Below are positions 32,177 through 39,770 of a stretch of DNA of 39,770 nucleotides, in pieces (position 1 is the first letter of the stretch; the number at the start of each line of letters is the position of its first letter). A program made the position numbers and the translations under genes. The notes below the pieces were generated by a model. That model saw only the letters and a program-made list of their open reading frames with translations, did no database searches and was not told the DNA's origin. The DNA comes from Pseudodesulfovibrio sp. (GTDB lineage Bacteria > Desulfobacterota > Desulfovibrionia > Desulfovibrionales > Desulfovibrionaceae), in assembly GCF_028692895.1 (NCBI RefSeq), contig NZ_JAQUWN010000032.1, positions 1 through 39,770 of the forward strand. The letters run 5' to 3'.

Positions 32177-33145
32177 ATGAACAAAACCATCCTCGTCACC
32201 GGCGGAGCCGGATACATCGGCTCCCACACCTGCAAGGCCCTGGCCGCGCGCGGCTACACCCCCGTCACCCTCGACAATCTCTCCAACGGCCACGAATGGG
32301 CCGTCAAATGGGGCCCGCTGGTGAAGGGCGACACCGGCGACCGCGCCCTGCTCGACGACGTCTTCGCCCGCTACCGGCCCTCGGGCGTCATCCATTTCGC
32401 CGCCTTCATCGAGGTCGGCGTCTCGGTCCGGGAGCCGGGCAGCTTCTACCGCAACAACGCGTGCAGCACCCTGAACGTGCTCGAAGCCATGCGCGCCCAC
32501 GGCTGCGAACGCTTCGTCTTCTCCTCCACCGCCGCGGTCTACGGCACGCCCCGGCAGGTCCCCATCACCGAGGACCACCCCCAGTGGCCCATCAACCCCT
32601 ACGGCTGGTCCAAATTCATGGTCGAGCGCATGCTGGAGGACTTCGGCCGGGCCCACGGGACCCGGTTCTGCGCCCTGCGCTACTTCAACGCGGCCGGGGC
32701 CGACCCCGAGGGCGAGATCGGCGAGGCCCACGACCCGGAGTCGCACCTGATCCCCCTGGTCCTCCGGGCCGCCAAGGACCCGGCCCGCTCCATCTCCATC
32801 TTCGGCACGGACTACGACACGCCCGACGGGACCTGCGTCCGCGACTACATCCACGTCTGCGACCTGGCCGACGCCCACATCCGGGCCCTGCAATTCCTTG
32901 AGGACCACGGCCCGGCCGCCGTCAACCTCGGCACCGGCGCAGGCAACTCGGTCAAGGAGATCATCGACGCCGCCCGCGCCGTCACCGGCCTGCCCATCGA
33001 GCCGGTCATCGGCCCGCGCCGCCCCGGCGACCCGGCCCGGCTGGTGGCCGACCGCGCCCTGGCGGGCGAGCTCCTGGGCTGGACCCCGCAACACCTCGAC
33101 ATCCGCGAGACCATCGCCCACGCCTGGGCCTGGATGAACCGGTAA
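32177..33145 (+). CDS. galE: UDP-glucose 4-epimerase
   Basis: GalE interconverts UDP-glucose and UDP-galactose (or the N-acetyl forms). The 322-residue protein has the NAD loop GGAGYIGSH (9-17), the active-site SST (116-118) and YGWSK with Y142 and K146, then LRYFNAAGADPEGEIGE and RDYIHVCDLADAH. Length is slightly below the usual 338. Start at 32177 is set by the conserved TILVTGGAGYIG opening; upstream codons from an earlier ATG (32066) are unrelated and the SD is weak. It is transcribed away from the glycan locus and could supply its UDP-Gal. Confidence 0.95.
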   Translation: MNKTILVTGGAGYIGSHTCKALAARGYTPVTLDNLSNGHEWAVKWGPLVKGDTGDRALLDDVFARYRPSGVIHFAAFIEVGVSVREPGSFYRNNACSTLNVLEAMRAHGCERFVFSSTAAVYGTPRQVPITEDHPQWPINPYGWSKFMVERMLEDFGRAHGTRFCALRYFNAAGADPEGEIGEAHDPESHLIPLVLRAAKDPARSISIFGTDYDTPDGTCVRDYIHVCDLADAHIRALQFLEDHGPAAVNLGTGAGNSVKEIIDAARAVTGLPIEPVIGPRRPGDPARLVADRALAGELLGWTPQHLDIRETIAHAWAWMNR

Positions 33146-33438
33146 TTTCGCCAATCCCGCCGAAACGGGATCGAAAAAGCGGCCGCCGGGCCGTGGGCGG
33201 ACGGGAAGCGGTCCCCCTCTCCATGCCCGGCGACGGCGTCAGCCTGTCCAGGAGCGGGCGGCCCGGAACGACGAAATCAGCGTCCTTTCCCAGGCAAACG
33301 CCCTCGCGCCCACCCCGCCCGATTGTCCCCATCCCCCGAATCCTGTAACATCCCCCCACGGCGCGGCAGGCCGGTTTCCGGGCGACGCACGGCCCAGCAG
33401 CCCCGCGACCAGAACGTTTTGGAGAGTCCGGAGGCATC
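33146..33438 (+). other. Gap between galE and the radical SAM gene
   Basis: This 293-base gap has one modest hairpin just after galE (ATCCCG 33154-33159, CGGGAT 33166-33171, 6-base loop) without a T tract. The rest is GC-rich with no recognisable gene. A promoter for the following gene is likely but not identified. Confidence 0.4.
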
Positions 33439-34467
33439 TTGCAGCTCGTCTTCTCGCATCCCGAGCCCGCACCGCAGCGGGCGGCCGTCTGGCCGGTCTT
33501 CCTGCCCTTTGCCGGGTGTCCGTACCGCTGCGTCTATTGCGCGCAGGACAAGCAGACCGGCCGGGGCGAGGCCGAGCTGGAGGACGTCTTCCGCACGGCC
33601 GGGGAGGACCTGGGCCGGGCGCTGGACGAAGGTCGCGGGCCGTACGAGCTGGCCTTCTACGGCGGCACGTTCACGGCGCTGCCCTGGGCGTGGCAGGCGC
33701 GCTTCCTGGAGCTCGGGGCGCGCTTCCGGGAGTGCGGGCTGGTGACGCGGGTGCGCTGCTCCACGCGGCCGGACCGCGTGGACGCGGCCGGGCTTGATCG
33801 GCTGCGGGCGGCCGGGCTGGACCTGGTGGAGCTGGGAGTGCAGTCGTTCGACGACGCGGCGCTCCGGGCGGCGTCGCGCGGCTACGCCGGGGACGTGGCG
33901 AGGGCGGCCTGCGGGCTGGTGCGGGCGGCCGGGCTGGGGCTGGGCATCCAGCTCATGCCGGGGCTGCCGGGCGACCGGCCGGGAATGTTCCGGGCGGACG
34001 CGGCCGAGGCGGCCGCGCTCTCGCCCGAGGTGGCGCGGCTCTATCCGTGCCTGGTCATCCGGGGCACGGCGTTGGCCGAGGTCTGGGCCAGGGGCGGGTT
34101 CACGCCCTGGACCCTGGAACGGGCCGGGGAGGAGCTGGCGGCGGCGTTGCCGGTGCTCTGGGAGCGGGGCGTGCGGGTCATCCGGCTGGGCCTGGCCCCG
34201 GAGGGGACCCTGGCCGAGCACATCCTGGCCGGGCCGTGGCACCCGGCCCTGGGCCAGACCGCGCGCGGCCGGGCGCTGCTGGCCATCATCCGCGCCCGGC
34301 TGGACGGGCTGGACGGGCCGGTAACGCTCTTCGAGGCCCCGCGCCGCTACCAGGGCGAGTTCTTCGGCCACCGCAACGAGCTGGCGGCGGAATACGCGGC
34401 GCTGGGCATCGGCCGCGAAACGGTGCGCTGGGTGGCCGGGGACGAGTTCCGGCTGACCACGGGATAA
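33439..34467 (+). CDS. Elp3-like radical SAM protein
   Basis: This 342-residue protein has CX3CX2C at C27, C31 and C34 (GCPYRCVYC), FYGGTFTALP as the GGTFT-type motif, and ELGVQSFDDAALRAASRGY near residue 134, the QSF element common to Elp3/HemN-like enzymes. GIQLMPGLPGDRPGMF follows. The organisation resembles the Elp3-type proteins once annotated as coproporphyrinogen oxidase-like. Start is TTG at 33439 with GGAGG (33430-33434) 4 bases before it; no better start precedes the C27 region. It is separate from the glycan locus in strand and promoter. Substrate unknown. Confidence 0.85.
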   Translation: MQLVFSHPEPAPQRAAVWPVFLPFAGCPYRCVYCAQDKQTGRGEAELEDVFRTAGEDLGRALDEGRGPYELAFYGGTFTALPWAWQARFLELGARFRECGLVTRVRCSTRPDRVDAAGLDRLRAAGLDLVELGVQSFDDAALRAASRGYAGDVARAACGLVRAAGLGLGIQLMPGLPGDRPGMFRADAAEAAALSPEVARLYPCLVIRGTALAEVWARGGFTPWTLERAGEELAAALPVLWERGVRVIRLGLAPEGTLAEHILAGPWHPALGQTARGRALLAIIRARLDGLDGPVTLFEAPRRYQGEFFGHRNELAAEYAALGIGRETVRWVAGDEFRLTTG

Positions 34468-34482
34468 AACGGCCGACGCCAT

Positions 34483-34517
34483 CGGGCGGGGCGCAATCCG
34501 ACCGCCCGGCCCGGTTT
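34483..34517 (+). terminator. Putative rho-independent terminator
   Basis: CGGGCGG (34483-34489) and CCGCCCG (34502-34508) form a 7-bp stem with a 12-base loop, followed by CCGGTTTT ending in four T (34514-34517). It lies just after the radical SAM stop (34467) and before the amidohydrolase gene. Confidence 0.4.
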
Positions 34518-34621
34518 TCGCTTTACCCCGGACCCGAAACATACTACCTATTACTTTCAGTCCGTGCGCGGACACGTCACCGGAACACATATCCCTGTGC
34601 GGGAGGAGCGAACCCTCAGGC

Positions 34622-35755
34622 ATGCCTGAACTCTTTCGTGCGGCCAACGCCGCGACCATGGTCCCCGGAGCGCCCGTCATCCACGACGCGGCCGTCATCG
34701 TCCACCAGGGGATCATCCGCGAGGTCGGAACCTACGCCGACCTCTCCCCCGCCTTTTCCGGCACCGTCACCGACCTCGGCGACGTCCTGATCGCCCCCGG
34801 ACTGGTCAACGCCCACTCCCACCTCGAACTGGCCCACCTGCGCGGAGCCTGCCCGTCCGGCAAGGGGTTCGTCGCCTGGGTGGAGGACCTGCTCACCCAG
34901 CCCATCTTCGACCTCGACGACGACCTGCTCGGCCAGGCCCTGGACGAATGCCGCCGAACCGGCACCGTCATGGTGGGCGACATCGCCACCCGATTCGCGA
35001 AACGCATGGCCGGGGCCCTTGAAGCTTCCGGCCTTTTTTTCACGGTCTTCACCGAGGCCATCGGCGAGTCCCTGCCCAAGAAGACCTTCATCCCCGCCGG
35101 CGAGTTCGCCCACGGGACCCTCTCCGTGGCCGGGCACTCGCTCTACACCACCCACACGGACGTGCTGCGCGCCGCCAAGCGCGAGTCGCGCGGGCGCGGC
35201 CTGCCCTTCTCGCTCCACCTGGCCGAGCACGACGACGAGGTGGCCATCATGGCCGGGGAGCCCAGCGCCTTCCTGGACCTGCTCCAGGCGCGCGGGCGGC
35301 TCCTCGACTTCGCCCCGCCCCGCAAACGGCCCGTGCAACAGGCGGCGGACCTCGGCCTGCTCGACGCAACCACCCTGGCCGTGCACTGCGTCAAGGTCAC
35401 GGACCGGGACATCGAGACCGTGCGCGACTCGGGCGCCACCGTGTGCCTGTGCCCGCGCTCCAACGAGTTCATCGGCGTGGGCCGCGCGCCGTGGGAAAAA
35501 TGGATCGGCTCCGGAGCGCCCGTTTGCCTCGGCACCGACTCCCTGGCCTCCAACACCGACCTCGACCTCTGGAACGAGGCCCGCCATCTCAAGGAACATT
35601 TCAACGGCGAGCTCTCCCTCGACACCCTGCTCGCCACCGTGACCCGCACCCCCGCCGCCATCCTCGGCGCGGGCCGACACCTGGGGACCCTGGAGCCCGG
35701 CAAGCGCGCCGCCATCTCCGTTGTTCCCCGGAAAATAACCGAGCTTTTTCAATAG
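34622..35755 (+). CDS. Amidohydrolase-family deaminase (possible aminofutalosine deaminase)
   Basis: This is a 377-residue metal-dependent hydrolase of the cytosine/adenosine deaminase-like amidohydrolase family. The metal ligands are visible as NAHSH (H65, H67), [11 protein letters not shown] (about 200-210), LAVHCVK and LGTDSLASN near residue 305, with PGK...ISVV at the end. This family includes S-adenosylhomocysteine deaminases, chlorohydrolases and MqnX, the aminofutalosine deaminase of menaquinone synthesis; MqnX is my best guess but not proven. GGGAGGAG lies about 15 bases upstream. It ends 19 bases before the pyrB start and may be cotranscribed with it. Confidence 0.85.
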   Translation: MPELFRAANAATMVPGAPVIHDAAVIVHQGIIREVGTYADLSPAFSGTVTDLGDVLIAPGLVNAHSHLELAHLRGACPSGKGFVAWVEDLLTQPIFDLDDDLLGQALDECRRTGTVMVGDIATRFAKRMAGALEASGLFFTVFTEAIGESLPKKTFIPAGEFAHGTLSVAGHSLYTTHTDVLRAAKRESRGRGLPFSLHLAEHDDEVAIMAGEPSAFLDLLQARGRLLDFAPPRKRPVQQAADLGLLDATTLAVHCVKVTDRDIETVRDSGATVCLCPRSNEFIGVGRAPWEKWIGSGAPVCLGTDSLASNTDLDLWNEARHLKEHFNGELSLDTLLATVTRTPAAILGAGRHLGTLEPGKRAAISVVPRKITELFQ

Positions 35756-35774
35756 ACCCCGGAGGCTTATGCAA

Positions 35775-36707
35775 ATGAAGTGGCTGCACAAAGACTTGTT
35801 GGACGTGTCCCAACTCTCCCGGCCCGAGGTCATGGCCATCTTCGAGACCGCCGGGCGGTTCCAGGAGCTCCAGGAACGCCCGGTCAAAAAGGTCCCGACC
35901 CTCAAGGGCCGCAGCGTGGTCCTCTTCTTCGCCGAGCCCTCCACGCGCACCAAGACCAGCTTCGACGTGGCGGGCAAGCGGCTCTCGGCAGACACCTTCT
36001 CCCTGGCCAAGAGCTCGTCCAGCCTGACCAAGGGCGAGACCCTCAAGGACACCGCCCTGACCCTCCAGGCCATGGCCCCGGACGCCATCGTCATCCGCCA
36101 CCGCAGCTCGGGCGCGGCCCGGTTCCTGGCCGACCGCCTGGACTGCGCCGTCATCAACGCGGGAGACGGCCGCCACGCCCACCCCACACAGGCCCTGCTC
36201 GACTCCTTCACCCTGACCCAGGAATGGGGCTCGCTCGAAGGCAAGACCGTCCTCATCCTCGGCGACATCGCCCACTCCCGCGTGGCCCGGTCCAACGTCT
36301 TCCTGCTCAACCTGCTCGGGGCCAGGGTCCGGCTCTGCGGCCCGCGCACCCTCCTGCCGCCCGCCGTCAAAACATGGAACGCCGAGGTCTACTCCGACCT
36401 GAACCAGGCCGTGAAGGGCGTGGACGCCGTCATGTGCCTGCGCCTCCAGCTCGAACGCCAGCAGGACGGCCTGCTGCCCGACCTGCGCGAATACTCCCGG
36501 ACCTTCGGGCTCGGCCCGCGCCACATCGAGCTGGCCAACCCGGACATGCGCATCCTCCACCCCGGCCCGGTCAACCGGGGCGTGGAAATCTCCTCCGAAC
36601 TCGTGGACTGCGAACAGTCCCTCATCCTCGACCAGGTCGCCAGCGGCGTGGTCGTGCGCATGGCCCTGCTCTTCCTGTACACCACGCGCAAGGGCGAGGA
36701 GCAGTAA
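35775..36707 (+). CDS. pyrB: Aspartate carbamoyltransferase catalytic subunit
   Basis: PyrB joins carbamoyl phosphate and aspartate in the second step of pyrimidine synthesis. The protein is 310 residues from ATG 35775. Motifs: the carbamoyl-phosphate loop STRT (56-59), [28 protein letters not shown] and [14 protein letters not shown] (35761-35765) lies 9 bases before ATG 35775 but only 3 before ATG 35769, so I prefer the shorter form. No pyrI regulatory subunit is next to it. pyrC follows on the same strand after a 195-base hairpin-rich spacer. Confidence 0.96.
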   Translation: MKWLHKDLLDVSQLSRPEVMAIFETAGRFQELQERPVKKVPTLKGRSVVLFFAEPSTRTKTSFDVAGKRLSADTFSLAKSSSSLTKGETLKDTALTLQAMAPDAIVIRHRSSGAARFLADRLDCAVINAGDGRHAHPTQALLDSFTLTQEWGSLEGKTVLILGDIAHSRVARSNVFLLNLLGARVRLCGPRTLLPPAVKTWNAEVYSDLNQAVKGVDAVMCLRLQLERQQDGLLPDLREYSRTFGLGPRHIELANPDMRILHPGPVNRGVEISSELVDCEQSLILDQVASGVVVRMALLFLYTTRKGEEQ

Positions 36708-36763
36708 TGAACTCGAACCCACAGCTTTCCCAGCAAGTTACCCTGTTCTTTTGAAAATACGCC

Positions 36764-36813
36764 CCAAGCCGCCAACGGGACGACCGGTCCCGGCAATGGG
36801 CCCGGCGGCTTGG
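36764..36813 (+). repeat. Nested inverted repeat in the pyrB-pyrC spacer
   Basis: Outer arms CCAAGCCGCC (36764-36773) and GGCGGCTTGG (36804-36813) are exact complements and enclose a second stem, CGGGAC (36776-36781) with GTCCCG (36787-36792). It could fold in RNA as a stem within a stem. It does not end in a T tract. Confidence 0.7.
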
Positions 36814-36815
36814 CA

Positions 36816-36829
36816 CCAAAAAATTTTGG
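36816..36829 (+). repeat. Short AT palindrome CCAAAAAATTTTGG
   Basis: Arms CCAAAA (36816-36821) and TTTTGG (36824-36829) flank AA. It directly joins the two larger hairpins and is the AT-rich hinge of the composite element. Confidence 0.6.
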
Positions 36830-36834
36830 AGATT

Positions 36835-36864
36835 CTCAAGAACCTTTTTCAAAAGGTTCTTGAG
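36835..36864 (+). repeat. Hairpin, possibly a dispersed repeat or attenuator
   Basis: Two 14-base exact arms (36835-36848, 36851-36864) separated by TC give CTCAAGAACCTTTT and its complement. A further GC stem, CCGGC (36869-36873) with GCCGG (36880-36884), follows and ends just before the pyrC ribosome-binding site GGGAGG. Similar AAGAACC/GGTTCTT hairpins recur in Desulfovibrio intergenic regions, from memory. Confidence 0.6.
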
Positions 36865-36902
36865 GCCCCCGGCAGGGCCGCCGGAGGCATCCGGGAGGTC
36901 AC

Positions 36903-38186
36903 ATGGCTAAGATTGATCTGATCGTGCGTCGGGCGAAGTTGGACGGCCGGGACGTGGACGTATTCGTTTCCCGCGGCAGGATCGCCGAGGTGCGCGACGC
37001 GGCCGAACCGCTGGACGCGGGCGACGCGGCAGTGGAGGAGGCCTTCGGGCTGACGATTTTGCCGTCCCTGACGGACGCGCACGTCCACCTGCGCGAGCCG
37101 GGGTTCGAGTACAAGGAGGACATCGCGTCCGGGCTGTGCGCCGCCGCCTGGGGCGGGTTCGGCAACGTCATGTGCATGGCCAACACCCGGCCGGTCAACG
37201 ACGAGGGCTCGGTCACGGAGCTCATGCTGGAGCGGGCGCGCAAGGCCTGGCCCGGCGGCCCGAGGCTGTTCCCCATCGGCGGCCTGACCAAGGGGCTCAA
37301 GGGCGAGGAACTGGCCCCCATGGCCGAGCTGGCCCGGGCGGGCTGCGTGGCCTTCTCCAACGACGGCGTGCCGGTCAAGTCCACGGAGCTGTTCCGCCGC
37401 GCCCTGGAATACGCCTCGGACTGGGACCGCGTGGTCATCGACCACTGCGAGGACCCGTACCTGGGCGTGGGCGCGGGCGTCAACGAAGGCGAGGTGTCGA
37501 GCCGCCTCGGCCTGGCCGCCCAGCCGGACGTGGCCGAGGCCATGCAGGTCGCGCGCGACATCCTGCTGGCCGAATACCTGGACATCCCCATCCACCTGGC
37601 ACACATCTCCTGCAAGAAATCCGTCGACCTCATCCGCTTCGCCAAGGCGCGCGGGGTGCGGGTCACGGCCGAGACCGCGCCGCACTACCTCACCCTGACC
37701 GAGAACCACCTGGAAAGCGCGGGCCATGAATACGACACCAACGCCAAGGTCAACCCGCCCCTTCGGCCGGAGGCGGACCGGCTGGCCGTCATCGAGGCCC
37801 TGAGGGACGGCGTCATCGACATCCTGGCCACGGACCACGCCCCCCACGCCGGGCACGAGAAGGAGACCGAGTTCGACGTGGCCCCGTGCGGCGTCTCCGG
37901 GCTGGACACGGCCCTGTCCGTCACCTGGGCCCTGGTCCGGGACGGCGTGCTCGACCGCGCCACCTTCCTGCGCGCCTGGACCACCGCCCCCTGCGCCATC
38001 TTCGGCCTGCCGGTGAACACTTTTGCACCAGGCGACCCGGCGGACTTCTTCCTCTTCGACGAAAACGAGGAATGGACCGTGACCCCGCAGGCCTTGCGCT
38101 CCAAGGGAAAGAACTCCCCGCTCCTGGGCGCGGCCCTGAAAGGCCGGGTAAAAACCCATTTCATTCAGGGCAAAAAAATAGTATGA
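36903..38186 (+). CDS. pyrC: Dihydroorotase (class I type)
   Basis: PyrC cyclises carbamoyl-aspartate to dihydroorotate, the step after PyrB. The 427-residue protein has TDAHVHLREPG (H60, H62, R64), CMANTRPVND, FSNDGVPV, a metal-binding IDHCEDP, HLAHISCKKS, TAETAPHYL and DILATDHAPHAGHEK. Length and motif order fit class I enzymes, which can assemble with PyrB. ATG 36903 follows GGGAGG. The upstream GC hairpin ends a few bases before that site. Confidence 0.96.
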   Translation: MAKIDLIVRRAKLDGRDVDVFVSRGRIAEVRDAAEPLDAGDAAVEEAFGLTILPSLTDAHVHLREPGFEYKEDIASGLCAAAWGGFGNVMCMANTRPVNDEGSVTELMLERARKAWPGGPRLFPIGGLTKGLKGEELAPMAELARAGCVAFSNDGVPVKSTELFRRALEYASDWDRVVIDHCEDPYLGVGAGVNEGEVSSRLGLAAQPDVAEAMQVARDILLAEYLDIPIHLAHISCKKSVDLIRFAKARGVRVTAETAPHYLTLTENHLESAGHEYDTNAKVNPPLRPEADRLAVIEALRDGVIDILATDHAPHAGHEKETEFDVAPCGVSGLDTALSVTWALVRDGVLDRATFLRAWTTAPCAIFGLPVNTFAPGDPADFFLFDENEEWTVTPQALRSKGKNSPLLGAALKGRVKTHFIQGKKIV

Positions 38187-38203
38187 CGCCATTGTGAACC
38201 AAC

Positions 38204-38218
38204 GGCTCCAAGGGAGCC
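38204..38218 (+). terminator. Weak hairpin after pyrC
   Basis: GGCTCC (38204-38209) and GGAGCC (38213-38218) form a tight 6-bp stem with a 3-base loop 18 bases after the pyrC stop. No T tract follows, so termination would be inefficient or rho-dependent. Confidence 0.3.
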
Positions 38219-38228
38219 CGTCAGGACG

Positions 38229-38258
38229 TTACAACCGGCCTCTCACGTGGAATATACA
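38229..38258 (+). promoter_or_regulatory. Possible sigma-70-like promoter for the HD gene
   Basis: TTACAA (38229-38234) and TATACA (38253-38258) are 18 bases apart in a GC-rich region, 140 bases before the HD gene. Each box matches the consensus only partly, so this is a weak candidate. Confidence 0.25.
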
Positions 38259-38315
38259 AAACAGAAGGTTTTCCGGGCGCAAGCGGGAGCAAGGCGCCGG
38301 TAACGACCGGGAACG

Positions 38316-38339
38316 GCGCGCAAAACCGCGCGCAAAACC
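38316..38339 (+). repeat. Tandem 12-base repeat
   Basis: GCGCGCAAAACC occurs twice in direct tandem (38316-38327, 38328-38339), about 60 bases before the HD-gene start. Two copies only; meaning unknown. Confidence 0.8.
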
Positions 38340-38397
38340 CCGGCCGGTGATCGGTCGCGTTTCCGCCTCGCCGCGCGGCAACCTGAAGAGGAGCGAT

Positions 38398-39732
38398 ATG
38401 AGCCAGCCTTTCAAAGAAGCTGTCGGCTTTTGCAAAACCATCATGCGCAACGGCTACGACGCATACGTGGTCAACGCCCGGCTCCAGGCCCTCACCCTGG
38501 ATGAGAACCGCGGCGCCCAGGAGCTGGACATCTGCACCGACGCGGAACTCGCCGAACTGCAGAAATCCTTCCCCAACCTCGAACCCTCCGGCGACAAGGA
38601 AGTCATCGGCACCATCAACGAGGGCGGAGTCACCTACTATTTCTACCCGGCCGACGTGGAGGACGCCTCCTACACCGACGAATGCGTCTCCATCATGACC
38701 CCCCGGCTGCTCAAGCGGCTGGAGGCGAGGGGCGACATCCCCCTCTCCTCGGTCTGCCCCTACATCCCGCGCGCCAAGGACGCCTACGCCGACTTCGCCG
38801 ACTTCTCCGAAGGCATGATCCGCTTCAAGGGCATCCCGGACCAGGCCCTCAAAAAGGACTACTCCCTGGCCTACCGCGCCCTGCGGTTCGCCGCCAACTA
38901 CGACAAGAAAATCGAGGCCAACTCCTGGATGGCCATCGTCCACAACTCGCGCCGCGTGCTCGACTACGTGCCCATGGCCGACTTCCTGGACGAATGGCGC
39001 AAGGTCGAAGCCGAAGCCATGTACCGCTTCTTCGAGCTGCTCTTCGACTCCATGCTCCTGCACGGCCTGATCCCGGAAATCGCCTCCCTGTCCCGCGTAA
39101 AGCATATCCGCAACGCGGAGAGCGATGCCGAGGAGACCGTGCTCCGGCACACCCTGGACGTCATGAAGGCCTACCCCGAGGAACTGCCCTACGACTGGTT
39201 CGGCACCGTGGCCTGCCTCTTCCACGACGTGGGCAAGCTCTACACCGCCGAATTCTACGAGGGCCGCTGGAACTTCCTCCAGCACCACCGCGTGGGCGCA
39301 AAGGTCACCCGCAAGATCCTCAAGCGGCTGCGCTTCGAGGAACAGGACATCGACCTCGTCTGCGACCTGGTCCAAAACCACATGCGCCCGCACTTCATGC
39401 TCACCGACAAGGGCATCCGCAAGCTGCGAGCCCTGGACGAATATCCCCGCGTCATGGAAATGGTCCGCGCCGACATCAAGGCGCGCGACGGCTCCTGGCG
39501 CGAATTCAACCACAACCTCAAGATGGCCGAACGCGCCGACATCCCGGAAGACGAAATCGAGCCGCTGCTCGACGGCAACCGGATCATGGAGCTCGCCAAA
39601 CTCAAGCCCGGCCCGGCCATCGGCAAAATCCGCGATACCCTGCTCAAGGCCCAAATCGCCAACGACGTCCGCTCCCTCGAAGACGCCGAACAGTTCGTCC
39701 TCAACTACGTCGAAGAAAACCGCATGTACTAA
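38398..39732 (+). CDS. CCA-adding-enzyme-like protein with HD domain and eroded nucleotidyltransferase site
   Basis: This is a 444-residue protein. Residues about 8-120 are laid out like the head of tRNA nucleotidyltransferases/poly(A) polymerases, but the GG loop appears as VVNARL and the metal DXD as ELDICT, so polymerase activity is doubtful. The neck follows (YSLAYRALRFAANYDKKIE, 155-173), then an HD phosphohydrolase domain with H251, the pair H276-D277 in CLFHDVGKL, and HHRVGAK near 297. The last 100 residues are helical. AGGAG lies 6 bases before ATG 38398. Likely a phosphohydrolase acting on a nucleotide or RNA end (inference). Confidence 0.75.
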   Translation: MSQPFKEAVGFCKTIMRNGYDAYVVNARLQALTLDENRGAQELDICTDAELAELQKSFPNLEPSGDKEVIGTINEGGVTYYFYPADVEDASYTDECVSIMTPRLLKRLEARGDIPLSSVCPYIPRAKDAYADFADFSEGMIRFKGIPDQALKKDYSLAYRALRFAANYDKKIEANSWMAIVHNSRRVLDYVPMADFLDEWRKVEAEAMYRFFELLFDSMLLHGLIPEIASLSRVKHIRNAESDAEETVLRHTLDVMKAYPEELPYDWFGTVACLFHDVGKLYTAEFYEGRWNFLQHHRVGAKVTRKILKRLRFEEQDIDLVCDLVQNHMRPHFMLTDKGIRKLRALDEYPRVMEMVRADIKARDGSWREFNHNLKMAERADIPEDEIEPLLDGNRIMELAKLKPGPAIGKIRDTLLKAQIANDVRSLEDAEQFVLNYVEENRMY

Positions 39733-39770
39733 CGCCCCGACGCGCCAAAACAACCAACAAGGGCCGACAC

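Noticed and set aside
1-39770. tRNA, rRNA, CRISPR arrays, insertion sequences and prophage genes
   Set aside because: No tRNA-like clover, regularly spaced repeats, transposase or integrase motif was found by eye in either strand.

Overview
The window is GC-rich, gene-dense bacterial chromosome with strong Shine-Dalgarno (SD) sites and many 4-base stop/start overlaps. From recalled resemblance of the EAL-HDOD protein, the HD proteins and the intergenic hairpins, my best guess is a Desulfovibrio/Pseudodesulfovibrio-type sulfate reducer (Desulfobacterota). That assignment is inference; no rRNA or marker gene is present.

Left flank (1-2682, + strand): the tail of a probable HD-domain protein, an EAL-HDOD signalling protein and glutamate racemase murI. 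A perfect 56-bp palindrome (2701-2756) closes this side and also ends the convergent locus to its right.

Centre (2773-31343, - strand): about 28.6 kb of colinear, mostly overlapping genes forming one glycan biosynthesis locus, read from right to left. It begins with a NeuA-like cytidylyltransferase, a 713-residue protein with a C-terminal beta-propeller, a radical SAM enzyme, a sulfotransferase with a long C-terminal extension and a family 2 glycosyltransferase. A CDP-sugar cassette follows: rfbF, rfbG, an RmlC-type epimerase, a PLP aminotransferase, a radical SAM enzyme, a methyltransferase/Rossmann protein, a WbqC-like protein and a CmcI-like enzyme. Next come two GT-B-like proteins, each preceded by a roughly 40-codon remnant of a sialic-acid-type gene (neuB', neuA'), then a methyltransferase, a radical SAM/SPASM enzyme, a GT2, an intact NeuB-like synthase, an SpsF-like cytidylyltransferase, a glycosyltransferase, a GT9 protein, a GT4-radical SAM fusion, a GT2 and a last radical SAM enzyme. 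There are five radical SAM domains and three CTP-dependent sugar activators, yet no flippase, polymerase, ABC exporter or polytopic membrane protein. The parts suggest cytoplasmic assembly of an unusual acidic, amino-sugar, methylated and possibly sulfated glycan, for example on flagellin or on a lipid core exported by genes elsewhere. A sigma-54-like promoter (31929-31944) lies upstream of a leader of about 575 nt.

Right flank (32177-39732, + strand): galE, a TTG-started Elp3-like radical SAM protein, an amidohydrolase next to pyrB (aspartate carbamoyltransferase), pyrC (dihydroorotase) after a hairpin-rich spacer, and a protein built like a CCA-adding enzyme with an eroded nucleotidyltransferase site and a good HD domain.
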